Shown: positions 1 through 9,541 of the stretch, one piece after another
How positions within the stretch are numbered: position 1 is the first letter of the stretch
Layout of the letters: every line of letters begins with the position of its first letter
Assembly: GCF_027620315.1 (NCBI RefSeq)
Contig: NZ_JAPNNL010000028.1
Coordinates: forward strand, 1-54,380
Source of the DNA: Nonomuraea corallina
GTDB lineage: Bacteria; Actinomycetota; Actinomycetes; Streptosporangiales; Streptosporangiaceae
Direction of reading: 5' to 3'
Length of the DNA stretch: 54,380 bases
Notes under the pieces: model-generated
The model's input: the letters and a program-made list of their open reading frames with translations, nothing else
What the model was told of the DNA's origin: nothing
Database searches by the model: none
Translations under genes and position numbers: made by a program

Positions 1-655
1 CCCGCCGGCGCAGCGCGATGAGCTCCCTGAAGTAGGCGTGGAACTCACGCCGATCCCGCTGGTTGCGCTCGGCCAGCTCGTCGGTGACGATCGGGTCGAG
101 GCTGCGCGCGACGGTCTCGCTCCAGCCGCGGAACCGCTCGTGGTCCTCGGGCGGCACCCCCAGCATCTCGCTGATCACCATGACGGGCAGCGGGTAGGCG
201 AAGTCACGGACGAGGTCGGCCTCGTCGGGCAGCGCGGCGACCAGCTCGGCGGTGATCGTCTCGATGCGCGGGCGCAGCCGCCGCACCATCCCGGGCGTGA
301 AGGCCCTGCTGACGAGCCCGCGCATCCGGGTGTGGTCCGGCGGGTCCATCATGAGGAACGAGCGGACCGGCTCGTCGGGGCCGGACGGCGGGGTGGGGCC
401 GTGGCCGAACCGGGGGTCGCGCAGGATGGCCGAGCAGAGCTCGTGGGAGGTCGCGATTACCAGCCCGCCGCGGGTCCGGTGGAACGGCCTGCGCAGCTTC
501 CGGTAGCTGGAATAGGGGTCGCGCAGAAATGCGTCGTCGTACGGATCGAAACCCAGTAGATCGCTGGGAGTCAGCGCGGGCGGCGACGCGCTGTCAGAGG
601 CGTTGTGATCGATCATCGCGCTGGTGGATGTGCCGACATATGGCGAGTACTTCAT
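1..655 (-). CDS. Cytochrome P450, N-terminal part (gene runs off the left edge)
   Basis: Haem-thiolate monooxygenase; the substrate cannot be told. About 218 N-terminal residues are visible. They show the pattern of soluble actinomycete P450s: a DPY...SSYRKLRRPFH entry, and the C-helix block DPPDHTRMRGLVSRAFTP at about residues 105-122. The I-helix, ExxR pair and haem cysteine lie outside the window, so integrity cannot be judged. There is no membrane anchor, as expected for a bacterial class I enzyme fed by ferredoxin. The start is taken at ATG 655; an in-frame ATG at 616 (Met14) is an equal candidate because neither has a clear Shine-Dalgarno. It is divergent from the small HTH gene at 806, so the 150-bp gap probably holds both promoters. 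Confidence 0.9.
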   Translation of the reverse strand, partial: MKYSPYVGTSTSAMIDHNASDSASPPALTPSDLLGFDPYDDAFLRDPYSSYRKLRRPFHRTRGGLVIATSHELCSAILRDPRFGHGPTPPSGPDEPVRSFLMMDPPDHTRMRGLVSRAFTPGMVRRLRPRIETITAELVAALPDEADLVRDFAYPLPVMVISEMLGVPPEDHERFRGWSETVARSLDPIVTDELAERNQRDRREFHAYFRELIALRRR

Positions 656-705
656 CTAGGCCGGATCATGTCAATGGCCAGGGTCAAGTGAAGCGGATCT
701 CGCGC

Positions 706-734
706 TTGACGGTCTTTCCAGGATGCGTTTACGT
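706..734 (+). promoter_or_regulatory. Candidate promoter of the small HTH gene
   Basis: TTGACG (706-711) and TTACGT (729-734) are 17 bp apart, a good spacing for a housekeeping sigma factor. Transcription would start near 741, giving a leader of about 65 nt before the ATG at 806. This is assigned by pattern only. Confidence 0.35.
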
Positions 735-805
735 AGTCCGGGACGAGCAGCCCATTGCTCGGGCCAGGAGGTCACCGAGTAGTGCTGTTGGGGGGGAGGG
801 CCCCG

Positions 806-1018
806 ATGGATGTGCTCAGTGAAGATGTCGAACTGAGCCATGCAGACCTGGCGTTGCTGGCGGAGCTTGCCAGAGGCGTCACCGTGGATCGCGTGGGGCG
901 CCGCCTCGACTGCAGCGGCCGCACGGTGCGCCGAAGATTGAGGGGCATCTGCGACCGGATCGGGGTGGCCACGGCGATCGAGGCCGTGGCCTGGGCGGCG
1001 CGCCGCCAGCTGATCTAG
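806..1018 (+). CDS. Stand-alone LuxR-type helix-turn-helix protein (70 aa)
   Basis: The 70 residues are little more than one DNA-binding domain of the LuxR/GerE class: LSHADLALLAELARGVTVDR, then a helix-turn-helix VGRRLDCSGRTVRRRLRGIC and a final helix ending in AVAWAARRQLI. No receiver, PAS or ATPase domain is attached, so it would need a partner or act as a constitutive binder. The start is ATG 806 rather than the upstream TTG at 755, because GGAGGG lies 5 nt before it. It is divergent from the P450 gene and could regulate it; that is inference from position only. Confidence 0.75.
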   Translation: MDVLSEDVELSHADLALLAELARGVTVDRVGRRLDCSGRTVRRRLRGICDRIGVATAIEAVAWAARRQLI

Positions 1019-1070
1019 CGCGCCGCCTTTCCAGCGCCGGTCGATCGAGCGTGCCGGCTGATCCTGGTGA

Positions 1071-2114
1071 TCAGTCGGCGATGCGCACCGCGCCGGCGTA
1101 GGGGCGCCGCGCTATCGAGGCGATGCGGACGACGTCACCGGTCCGCGGGGCGTGCACCATCATGCCGCCGCCGAGATAGATGCCCACGTGGTGCAGGTCG
1201 CTGTAGAAGAAGACCAGGTCGCCGGGGCGCAGCTCCTCCCGCGAGATGTGCCTGCCGGCGGTCCACTGGTCGCCGGTGTAGTGCGGCAGCGAGATCCCGA
1301 CGCGCTGGTAGGCGGCCATGACGAGGCCGGAGCAGTCGTAGCCGTTGGGGCCTTCGGCGCCCCAGATGTACGGCTTGAGCTGCTGGGTGAGGGCCCACCG
1401 GGCGGCCTGGGCGGCCTTGCCGTCGCCGGGGATGGGCAGGTTGACCTTGACGGCCCGGGTGCCGGGGCGGCCGGCCTCGCCGAGCGCGCGCTGGAAGAGC
1501 CGGCTCTCGACCTTGGTGACGAGGGCGGAGATGCGGTCGCGCTTGGCGCCGAGGTCCTCGACGATCCGGTCCACCTCGTCGATGCGCTTCTTGGCGCCTG
1601 CCCTGGCGCGTTCGGCGGCGTCCATCGCCTTGGTGAGCTTCAGCACCTCCTCGCTCTGCTGCCGGCGCAGCGCGTAGGTGGTGGCCGCGCGGTCGAGGTA
1701 GGTGTCGGGGTCGCCGCCGCCGGCGAAGGCGAGCGTCCGGTTGAGGCCGCCCGACATGTACTCGGCCTCGACCATCAGCGTCATCTTCGTCCTCTTGGCG
1801 GCCAGGTCGGCCTCGCTGGCGGCGAGCCTCTTCTCGGCGTTCTCGACGGCCTTCTTGGCGGTCTTGAGCTTCTCGCGCTGTCCGTTGTACTGCTCGGTGA
1901 GCGTCTCGATCTCCAGGTGCATCTTCTCGACCTGCTCGGAGAGCTCCTTGAGCGAGGGATTGGGGTCGGCGGTGGCGGGACCGGCGGGGACGGCGAGCAC
2001 CAGGGCGGAGAGGACGGCGACCGCGACGGTCAGCCTGAGGCCGTTGCCGGTCCGTTCCGGAGGGAGGGCGTGCCCGCCCTCCGCGCTCCCCCTGCGGTCG
2101 CGCGTGCGCTTCAC
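1071..2114 (-). CDS. NlpC/P60 (C40) peptidoglycan endopeptidase with coiled-coil N-terminus
   Basis: Secreted cell-wall hydrolase of 347 aa. Residues 28-49 form a hydrophobic signal peptide ending PATA after an Arg-rich n-region. Residues 53-205 are a charged helical coiled coil like those of RipA/PcsB-type hydrolases. Residues 235-347 are the NlpC/P60 domain, with catalytic Cys261 in YDCSGL, His309 in HHVGIYLGGG and a third polar residue His321 in MVHAP. It should cleave stem-peptide bonds during growth or cell separation. The GTG start has GGAAGGAG 9 nt upstream. The 180-nt leader matches a c-di-AMP riboswitch, and this riboswitch-hydrolase pairing is well known in actinobacteria. Confidence 0.93.
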   Translation of the reverse strand: MKRTRDRRGSAEGGHALPPERTGNGLRLTVAVAVLSALVLAVPAGPATADPNPSLKELSEQVEKMHLEIETLTEQYNGQREKLKTAKKAVENAEKRLAASEADLAAKRTKMTLMVEAEYMSGGLNRTLAFAGGGDPDTYLDRAATTYALRRQQSEEVLKLTKAMDAAERARAGAKKRIDEVDRIVEDLGAKRDRISALVTKVESRLFQRALGEAGRPGTRAVKVNLPIPGDGKAAQAARWALTQQLKPYIWGAEGPNGYDCSGLVMAAYQRVGISLPHYTGDQWTAGRHISREELRPGDLVFFYSDLHHVGIYLGGGMMVHAPRTGDVVRIASIARRPYAGAVRIAD

Positions 2115-2119
2115 CGATC

Positions 2120-2295
2120 AAAGCTCCTTCCGTGGGCGCCGACCGGGTTAGCTGACGGGTTCGGGCCGGAGCAGCCCTACCGAGCGAGGTGCCCGGATTC
2201 ACCCCTGGCGGCGCTGCCTGATCGCCGCCGGCGGATCCCCGGTTCCCCTTGCGGGGATTGGGCGCGTCCCCGCGCCGCGTGCGCGGGGACATCGA
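2120..2295 (-). promoter_or_regulatory. c-di-AMP riboswitch (ydaO/yuaA class)
   Basis: Reading the minus strand, the conserved 3' half of the ydaO aptamer is present: GGGGTGAATCCGGGC (2205-2191), GGTAGGGCTGC (2181-2171) and the closing block CCCGAACCCGTCAGCTAACC (2165-2146), followed by the ribosome site GGAAGGAG and the GTG of the NlpC/P60 gene. An upstream GC hairpin (2266-2290, 9-bp arms) lies at the 5' end. In this class, c-di-AMP binding normally turns the downstream gene off. The 5' boundary is set by the predicted transcription start and is approximate. Confidence 0.82.
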
Positions 2296-2301
2296 CGCTG
2301 G

Positions 2302-2330
2302 ACACTAATGCACCCCGGGTTCCTGCTCAA
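2302..2330 (-). promoter_or_regulatory. Candidate promoter for the riboswitch leader and NlpC/P60 gene
   Basis: On the minus strand TTGAGC (2330-2325) and TAGTGT (2307-2302) are separated by 17 bp, which puts the start of transcription near 2295, just at the 5' edge of the riboswitch. The remaining 2331-2561 stretch holds the 5' region of the divergent acetyltransferase gene; I see no further gene there. Confidence 0.45.
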
Positions 2331-2561
2331 CCGGAACTGCCGAGTCTGTAGAGGTTTCACAACTGACGGGTCACAGGATGATCTCGGGAACCCCCTGAAG
2401 GCAAAGACTTTCTGTCCTCTTTCCCCGCACTTGGTGCAGAAGTGAATCTGGAGGGAACCTGCAACGGCCAGGAGCGCTCGTTCAGCCATGCGAGCTCACA
2501 AGTAGGGCGGAAGTCCTGGGTTTGGGGTGAACCGTAATCGCAATCGGTACGCTGGAGAGCC

Positions 2562-3119
2562 ATGGAGCAGCTCGCCGAACGTCCCCTTCCCGAGACGGAG
2601 GTCCTCGTCCGGCGTGCCAGAACGCCCGACGTCAGGGCCATCAAACTCCTGGTGGACACCTATGCGGGAGCCGGCCCCAGGCTGCTGGAGAAGGCCGCCG
2701 TCACCCTGTACGAGGACGTCCAGGAGTTCTGGGTGGCCGAGCGCGGCGGCAAGGTCGTGGGCTGCGGGGCGCTGCACGTGCTCTGGGAGGACCTCGCGGA
2801 GATCCGCACCGTCGCGGTGCATCCGGAGGCGCGCGGACTGGCGATCGGGCACAGGATCGTCACGGCCCTCATCGACACGGCCAAAGAACTCGGGTTGCGC
2901 CGCGTATTCTGCCTCACATTCGAGGTCGACTTCTTCGCGAGACACGGTTTCCGGGAGATCCAGGGCACCCCCGTCTCGCCCGAGGTCTACGCGGAACTCC
3001 TGGCCTCGTACGACGAGGGCGTGGCCGAGTTCCTGGACCTGGAACACGTCAAGCCGAACACCCTGGGCAACACCAGGATGTTGCTTCATCTGACCTCGGG
3101 TGATGCGGATCTTGACTGA
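2562..3119 (+). CDS. GNAT acetyltransferase, probable amino-acid N-acetyltransferase (ArgA-like short form)
   Basis: A single GNAT domain of 185 aa. The acetyl-CoA loop is seen in IRTVAVHPEARGLAIGHRIV (about residues 78-97), followed by the helix ALIDTAKELGLRRVFCLTFE and the C-terminal FFARHGFREI strand. The pattern fits the short actinobacterial glutamate N-acetyltransferases (mycobacterial ArgA type) that begin arginine synthesis, rather than the long kinase-fused enzyme. Start ATG 2562 is preceded by GGAGAG, only 2 nt away; a GTG in VLVRRA would be an alternative. Substrate assignment is by family resemblance. Confidence 0.75.
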   Translation: MEQLAERPLPETEVLVRRARTPDVRAIKLLVDTYAGAGPRLLEKAAVTLYEDVQEFWVAERGGKVVGCGALHVLWEDLAEIRTVAVHPEARGLAIGHRIVTALIDTAKELGLRRVFCLTFEVDFFARHGFREIQGTPVSPEVYAELLASYDEGVAEFLDLEHVKPNTLGNTRMLLHLTSGDADLD

Positions 3120-3216
3120 CAGAAAAGGTGATTGTTGATACCCATGTCGATACGTTGTCCAGGACAGGCATGTGCCCTGACATGTGCCACATGCGCACGC
3201 GAAGCGAGGTGACACG

Positions 3217-4548
3217 GTGAGCACCGGACAGCCGCCGTATCCGCAGGATGAATCCGGAGAGAATCATCCTGGATACGGGCATAACCCGGGACGCCCTCAA
3301 GGGGAGGATCCCGACGCGACGGTCGTGGGCTATCGGGCCGACGACCCCTACGGCCAGGGCCAGTACGGCCAGCAGGGCTACGGCCAGCAGCAGCACGGCC
3401 AGCAGCCGCAGTACGGGCAGCCGGGTCAGCAGGGCTACGGCCAGCAGGGCGCCTCCCAGCCCGGCTACGGCCAGCAGCCGCAGTACGGGCAGCAGCCCGA
3501 CTACGGCCAGCAGGGGTACGGCCAGCAGCCCGCCTCGGGCCAGCAGGGTTACGGCCAGCAGGGCGCGTCCCAGCCTGACTACGGTCAGGCCCAGTACGGG
3601 CAGCAGCCGCAGTCCCAGCCCGACTACGGTCAGGCCCAGTACGGTCAGCAGCCGCAGTCGCAGCCGGGCTACGGCCAGCAGCAGTACGGCCAGCAGCCCG
3701 CCTCGGGCCAGCAGGGTTACGGCCAGGGCTACGGCCAGCAGGGCGCGTCCCAGCCCGACTTCGGGCCGCCGCAGTACGGGCAGCAGCCGCAGTCCCAGCC
3801 CGACTACGGCCAGGCCCAGTACGGGCAGCAGCCGCAGTCGCAGCCGGGCTACGGCCAGCAGCAGTACGGGCAGCCGCAGTACGGTCAGCAGCCCCAGTAC
3901 GGACAGCCAGGCCAGCCCGGCTACGGCCAGCCCGGCTACGGTCAGCCCGGTTACGGGCAGCAGCCGCAGTACGCGCAGCAGGGCTACGGTCAGCCCGGCT
4001 ACGGGCAGGCGTACGGCCAGCCTGTCGGCCTCCAGCCTCCGGGCGCCCCGGCGCCGCTGGCGGAGTGGTGGCAGCGGCTCGTGGCCAGACTCGTCGACTT
4101 CGTCATCTTCGGCGTGGTCTACGGTGTGTTGTACTTCATTCTCTTCAGCCTGCTGTTCGTCTCGTACAACTCGGTGACGGGCGTCTCGGGCGGCCTCTTC
4201 ACCACGTTCCTCGCCAACCTGTTGCTCTGGGTCTTCGTCGGCGGCCTCTACATCGCCTACGAGTTCTTCATGACCAAGGCCAACGGGCAGACGCTCGGCA
4301 AGCTGGTCATGGGGATCAAGATCGTGCCCGTCGGTCAGGCCCTGCCGCCCGGCGGCCTGGCGAGCGGCACGGCGCTGAAGCGGGCGGGCGCAACGTGGGG
4401 CGGCTACCTCGTCGCCGGCGTCCCGTTCGTCGGCTGGCTCGGCTCGATCGCAGTGCTGGTCAACGCCATCTCGCATCTGTGGGACAAGCCGCTGCAGCAG
4501 ACGTTCGCGGACAAGTTCGCCGGCACGGTCGTGGTGAAGATCAAGTAA
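3217..4548 (+). CDS. RDD-family membrane protein with long YGQ-repeat N-terminal domain
   Basis: The protein has 443 aa in two parts. Residues about 1-275 are hydrophilic and dominated by Gln, Gly, Tyr, Pro and Ser with 31 copies of YGQ, so they should be disordered and cytoplasmic. Residues about 276-443 are an RDD domain with [16 protein letters not shown], three to four hydrophobic helices and the closing DKFAGTVVV motif. RDD proteins are integral membrane proteins of mostly unknown role, some linked to transport. The GTG at 3217 is chosen over the GTG at 3184 because GCGAGGTGA precedes it. A paralogue without the repeat domain follows at 4657, and a strong terminator separates the two. 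Confidence 0.88.
   Translation: MSTGQPPYPQDESGENHPGYGHNPGRPQGEDPDATVVGYRADDPYGQGQYGQQGYGQQQHGQQPQYGQPGQQGYGQQGASQPGYGQQPQYGQQPDYGQQGYGQQPASGQQGYGQQGASQPDYGQAQYGQQPQSQPDYGQAQYGQQPQSQPGYGQQQYGQQPASGQQGYGQGYGQQGASQPDFGPPQYGQQPQSQPDYGQAQYGQQPQSQPGYGQQQYGQPQYGQQPQYGQPGQPGYGQPGYGQPGYGQQPQYAQQGYGQPGYGQAYGQPVGLQPPGAPAPLAEWWQRLVARLVDFVIFGVVYGVLYFILFSLLFVSYNSVTGVSGGLFTTFLANLLLWVFVGGLYIAYEFFMTKANGQTLGKLVMGIKIVPVGQALPPGGLASGTALKRAGATWGGYLVAGVPFVGWLGSIAVLVNAISHLWDKPLQQTFADKFAGTVVVKIK
3349..4023 (+). repeat. Low-complexity YGQ-coding repeat tract
   Basis: About 675 bp encode 31 YGQ units in longer modules such as [15 protein letters not shown] and [15 protein letters not shown]. The longest clear DNA repeat is 3601-3695 against 3781-3875, offset by exactly 180 bp with only a few mismatches. 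All units stay in frame, so length can change by recombination without breaking the reading frame. Confidence 0.95.
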
Positions 4549-4561
4549 CTGCGCAGTCCGG

Positions 4562-4596
4562 AAAACAGGGGCCGGTGATCCACCGGCCCCTGTTTT
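4562..4596 (+). terminator. Rho-independent terminator after the first RDD gene
   Basis: A perfect 16-bp inverted repeat (4562-4577 with 4581-4596) has a 3-nt loop; the 3' arm ends in TTTT. It lies 13 bp after the stop codon. Confidence 0.9.
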
Positions 4597-4656
4597 CGTG
4601 TGTGCTCCGTACCAGAATGGGAACGTCGGGAGACACCGATGGGGCGAGGTGAGGTT

Positions 4657-5145
4657 ATGGCCGAGACACCGCCGCGGGTGGATCCGGTGCCCGCGGAATG
4701 GTGGGAACGCCTCGTCGCCCGGCTCATTGAAGCGCTCGTGTTCGGGGTGTTCTATTACATTCTGTTCATCGCGCTATGGGGGATCTTCCGGACTGTCGGG
4801 GTGCTGGAGGTGTTCGGGGGCCGATTGCCCGGCGTGTTCGCGTGGGTGTTGGCGGGGCTGGGTTATACGGTCTACGACTGGGTCACCCTTTTCCGGGGCG
4901 GGCGCACGTTCGGCAAGGCGATCATGCGCATTCGGGTGGAGCCGGCCCCGCTGGCGTCCCGGGAGGCGTGGAAACGGGTGCTCGGCTATCCGGCGCCGGC
5001 CATCGTGATGGGCATTCCGGTGCTCAATCTGCTGGCCGGAATGTTCGTGTTCGCGGTCGGCCTGCTGATCCTGATGGACAAGCCGCTGCAGCGCGGGCCG
5101 CATGACAGGCTGGCCGGGACCATCGTGGTTAAAGATCATTCCTGA
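4657..5145 (+). CDS. RDD-family membrane protein, short paralogue
   Basis: 162 aa, made of the RDD domain alone: the opening PAEWWERLVARLIEALVFGV matches the paralogue at 3217, followed by hydrophobic helices (YYILFIALWGIF; LPGVFAWVLAGLGYTVYDWV; IVMGIPVLNLLAGMFVFAVG) and the ending HDRLAGTIVV. Within the first helix the usual Arg-Asp pair of the family is replaced by Ile-Glu (RLIEAL). Start ATG 4657 is preceded by GAGGTGAGG; an in-frame ATG at 4639 would add six residues. Tandem duplication of the two RDD genes is likely. No specific function can be given. Confidence 0.82.
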   Translation: MAETPPRVDPVPAEWWERLVARLIEALVFGVFYYILFIALWGIFRTVGVLEVFGGRLPGVFAWVLAGLGYTVYDWVTLFRGGRTFGKAIMRIRVEPAPLASREAWKRVLGYPAPAIVMGIPVLNLLAGMFVFAVGLLILMDKPLQRGPHDRLAGTIVVKDHS

Positions 5146-5405
5146 GCGGGGCAAGACCGGGAGCCGCTTTTCAGGAAACTTGGTGGAGATCCGGTAAGAC
5201 GCCTGGAGAGACTGCCATTAGGCTATGGGGCGTTCGGGTTGCCGGATGTTGATGCCCCTGACACGCTATGGGCATCTGTGTGCCGCTATGGTATGAGGTG
5301 CGAAGGTTGCCGGGCATCGGCGACACCGGTGCGGTCAAGCCGCGCCGCCGCACCGCGCGTGTATTAAGCGCCAGGAAACCCCGTCCGCTGTGGAGGCGAG
5401 GACGA

Positions 5406-5552
5406 ATGCAAGTTCTGGGAGAGGTATTGTCCGCGCTCATCCCGCCGGTCGTGGTGGGGGGAGCCTTCATCTTTGGGGTGGTCAAGTTGGTGCGCGCCGA
5501 GGGTCCGGGGCGGCGGCCAAACCGGCAGGATCAGGCCGAGAACAGCCACTGA
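5406..5552 (+). CDS. Single-helix small membrane protein (48 aa)
   Basis: A short ORF with GGAGGCGAGGACGA just before ATG 5406. Residues about 3-27 (VLGEVLSALIPPVVVGGAFIFG) form one transmembrane helix, followed by a basic, polar tail ending in QAENSH. Upstream in-frame starts (5268) would add an Arg-rich stretch with poor codon bias, so the short form is preferred. The family is not recognised. It sits just before lsr2 and is separated from it by about 100 bp containing the lsr2 promoter. Confidence 0.6.
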   Translation: MQVLGEVLSALIPPVVVGGAFIFGVVKLVRAEGPGRRPNRQDQAENSH

Positions 5553-5585
5553 TCGGTGACTCAGCAGAATCATAGCTGAGCTGAA

Positions 5586-5614
5586 TTGTCTTAACGTCTT
5601 TCCGGGTATATGTT
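5586..5614 (+). promoter_or_regulatory. Candidate lsr2 promoter
   Basis: TTGTCT (5586-5591) and TATGTT (5609-5614) are 17 bp apart in a locally AT-rich stretch, giving a start near 5621 and a leader of about 36 nt. A small dyad CTCAGC/GCTGAG (5560-5580) lies just upstream. Lsr2 binds AT-rich DNA, so autoregulation here is plausible but unproven. Confidence 0.55.
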
Positions 5615-5656
5615 TGGGCGAGCGAATGAAACAATGCTCCGGAAAGGATTGCGTAG

Positions 5657-5989
5657 ATGGCCAAGCAGATCCAGGAGATTCTCATCGATGACCTCGATGG
5701 GGGCGAGGCCAATGAGACGGTCAGCTTCGCTATTGACGGCTCTTCCTATGAGATTGACCTCAGCGACGTTAACGCCAAGAAGCTGAGGGACGCTCTCCAG
5801 CCTTTCGTGCAGCGCTCCCGCAGGGCGGGAGCCGTCCCCACGCGCCGTCGGGGCCGGGGCGGCCAGCGGGCGATGAGCCGTGAGAAGAGCGCCGAGATCA
5901 GGCAGTGGGCCAAGGCTCACGGCCTGCCCGTCAGCGAGCGAGGCCGGATCGCCTCCACTGTCGTCGAGAAGTACGAAGCGGCCCACTAA
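5657..5989 (+). CDS. lsr2: Lsr2 nucleoid-associated protein
   Basis: 110 aa. The N-terminal dimerisation domain begins MAKQIQEILIDDLDGGEA and contains the beta-strand ETVSFAIDGSSYEIDLS. A basic linker RRRGRGGQR precedes the C-terminal DNA-binding domain IRQWAKAHGLPVSERGRI, whose RGR triplet inserts into the minor groove of AT-rich DNA. Lsr2 is the actinobacterial H-NS analogue: it bridges DNA and silences foreign or conditionally expressed genes. GGAAAGG lies 9 nt before ATG 5657. The neighbour clpC is conserved in this position in mycobacteria, which supports the call. Confidence 0.96.
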   Translation: MAKQIQEILIDDLDGGEANETVSFAIDGSSYEIDLSDVNAKKLRDALQPFVQRSRRAGAVPTRRRGRGGQRAMSREKSAEIRQWAKAHGLPVSERGRIASTVVEKYEAAH

Positions 5990-6006
5990 AGCGAGCCGCG
6001 GCTGAC

Positions 6007-6059
6007 CATGCGCTTATGCCGTTCGCCTAAGGACCCCGGCGGCCGCCATAAGCGCATGA
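6007..6059. terminator. 12-bp inverted repeat downstream of lsr2, possible terminator
   Basis: CATGCGCTTATG (6007-6018) is the exact reverse complement of 6048-6059, with a 29-nt GC-rich loop. There is no T-run, so it may be a terminator, an RNA stabiliser or a protein site. Confidence 0.45.
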
Positions 6060-6550
6060 TCGTCGAGGGCGAATCCCGATCCTGGACGTCGATCCGGCGA
6101 TCTTGGATTCGCCTGAGAAATGGGCATTTGGGTCTTCGCGTCGAACCGTCGAGCGCGTGCTTTTGGCGGTTTTGTCGGGGATGACGGGACTCCAGCGCTT
6201 TCGGGCGATCTGGGGTCCCATCTCTGTGTCCGGCTTCCATCCGCCCGCGCTTCACCGGCAGTCCCGCCGGCCCGGCATGGCGATCCCGCCACTCTGGTAA
6301 CGCCGCTGACCAGACGGGGTTTCGCCCTGAGTGATGCGTTCCACATCCGCTTGGCCCTCGTTTGCATCGCCGCATACCATGGCAGGAGCAAGAGACGTGG
6401 AAGCGGCGTCCAGGACGCATGGGCGTGACGACGGGCGACGACCCGCCCCAAGGGCCGGCCCGCCGGGCGCCCCCGTTCGCCCTTTCCGTGTCATCTGTCA
6501 CCGTCGCCGGCGGCGAATCAGAGGCGTAGACCCAAGCGTCCCAAACATCG

Positions 6551-6563
6551 TTCGCTTGCGGCG
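6551..6563 (+). promoter_or_regulatory. Candidate ClgR operator upstream of clpC
   Basis: TTCGCTTGCGGCG followed by TAT matches the published CGC-N5-GCG core of ClgR activator sites with the flanking T. ClgR controls clp genes in actinobacteria. One position inside the spacer differs from the corynebacterial consensus as I recall it, and the site lies about 185 bp before the clpC start. Confidence 0.35.
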
Positions 6564-6626
6564 TATCGGGAACACGTCACCCCCGAACCATAGTTGGATG
6601 GAGGGTGAACGCCCTGCTCTCGGGGA

Positions 6627-6647
6627 ACGCTCTGTGCTATAGAGCGT
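6627..6647. promoter_or_regulatory. Dyad ACGCTCT-N7-AGAGCGT before clpC
   Basis: Perfect 7-bp arms flank a 7-nt centre containing GCTAT. The dyad lies about 100 bp before the clpC ATG and may be an operator or a leader hairpin. No regulator is assigned. Confidence 0.35.
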
Positions 6648-6747
6648 GTCAGCGGCAGAGGGCACGGTTCGCCGAGCCAGGGCTAGCATGCGGGATGACG
6701 GGACCGGACTTACCGGCCTGACTGACCGCTCTGTGAGGAGCGACGAG

Positions 6748-9249
<2,502 letters not shown>

Positions 9250-9256
9250 CGGTTCC

Positions 9257-9294
9257 GAAGAACCCCCGCGTGCTCCGGCACGCGGGGGTTCTTC
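9257..9294 (+). terminator. Terminator after clpC
   Basis: A 16-bp perfect inverted repeat (9257-9272 with 9279-9294) around a 6-nt loop, starting 7 bp after the clpC stop, with the 3' arm ending GTTCTTC. Confidence 0.9.
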
Positions 9295-9348
9295 GTGCTC
9301 TGGAAACGTTGCCGAATCGTTGACGCCACGACTGGTTCGCCACGAGTA

Positions 9349-9406
9349 GTAGTACTACACTGCGTAGAGCTTCGCCCAGTCCTGTCCAAGTGATCCGCAA
9401 GATCAC
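9349..9406. promoter_or_regulatory. Two palindromes upstream of the EboE-like gene
   Basis: GTAGTACTAC (9349-9358) is a perfect 10-bp palindrome. GTGATC-N5-GATCAC (9390-9406) is a perfect 6-bp-arm dyad. They lie 140-190 bp before the gene at 9542 and look like operator sites. The regulator is unknown. Confidence 0.35.
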
Positions 9407-9541
9407 ACCCGTACGGTCGGGACTGCTCCCTGGGGAGTAGCCGGAAATCAACCCAGGGCTGACGCGCGCGCCGCTCACGAGCCGACATGCTTGGAGCGCA
9501 CCAGCGGGCGAGGGAACCAGTGAAAGTCGTGGAGGAAGTCG

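Larger units (their letters stand above)
5990..6747. other. Long intergenic region between lsr2 and clpC
   Basis: This 758-bp stretch has no convincing gene: its ORFs lack the GC-rich third positions seen in the neighbours and lack ribosome sites. It holds a 12-bp inverted repeat just after lsr2, a candidate ClgR site at 6551-6563, an ACGCTCT/AGAGCGT dyad at 6627-6647 and presumably the clpC promoter. Confidence 0.6.

Noticed and set aside
3349..4023. Regular repeats that could be taken for a CRISPR or minisatellite array
   Set aside because: All units keep one reading frame and encode YGQ modules inside a complete gene; there are no spacers.
5268..5405. Longer N-terminus for the small membrane protein before lsr2
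   Set aside because: The extension is Arg-rich with poor codon bias, while a clear ribosome site precedes ATG 5406.
6103..6642. Several short ORFs in both strands between lsr2 and clpC
   Set aside because: No ribosome sites, low GC at third positions and no recognisable protein; treated as non-coding.
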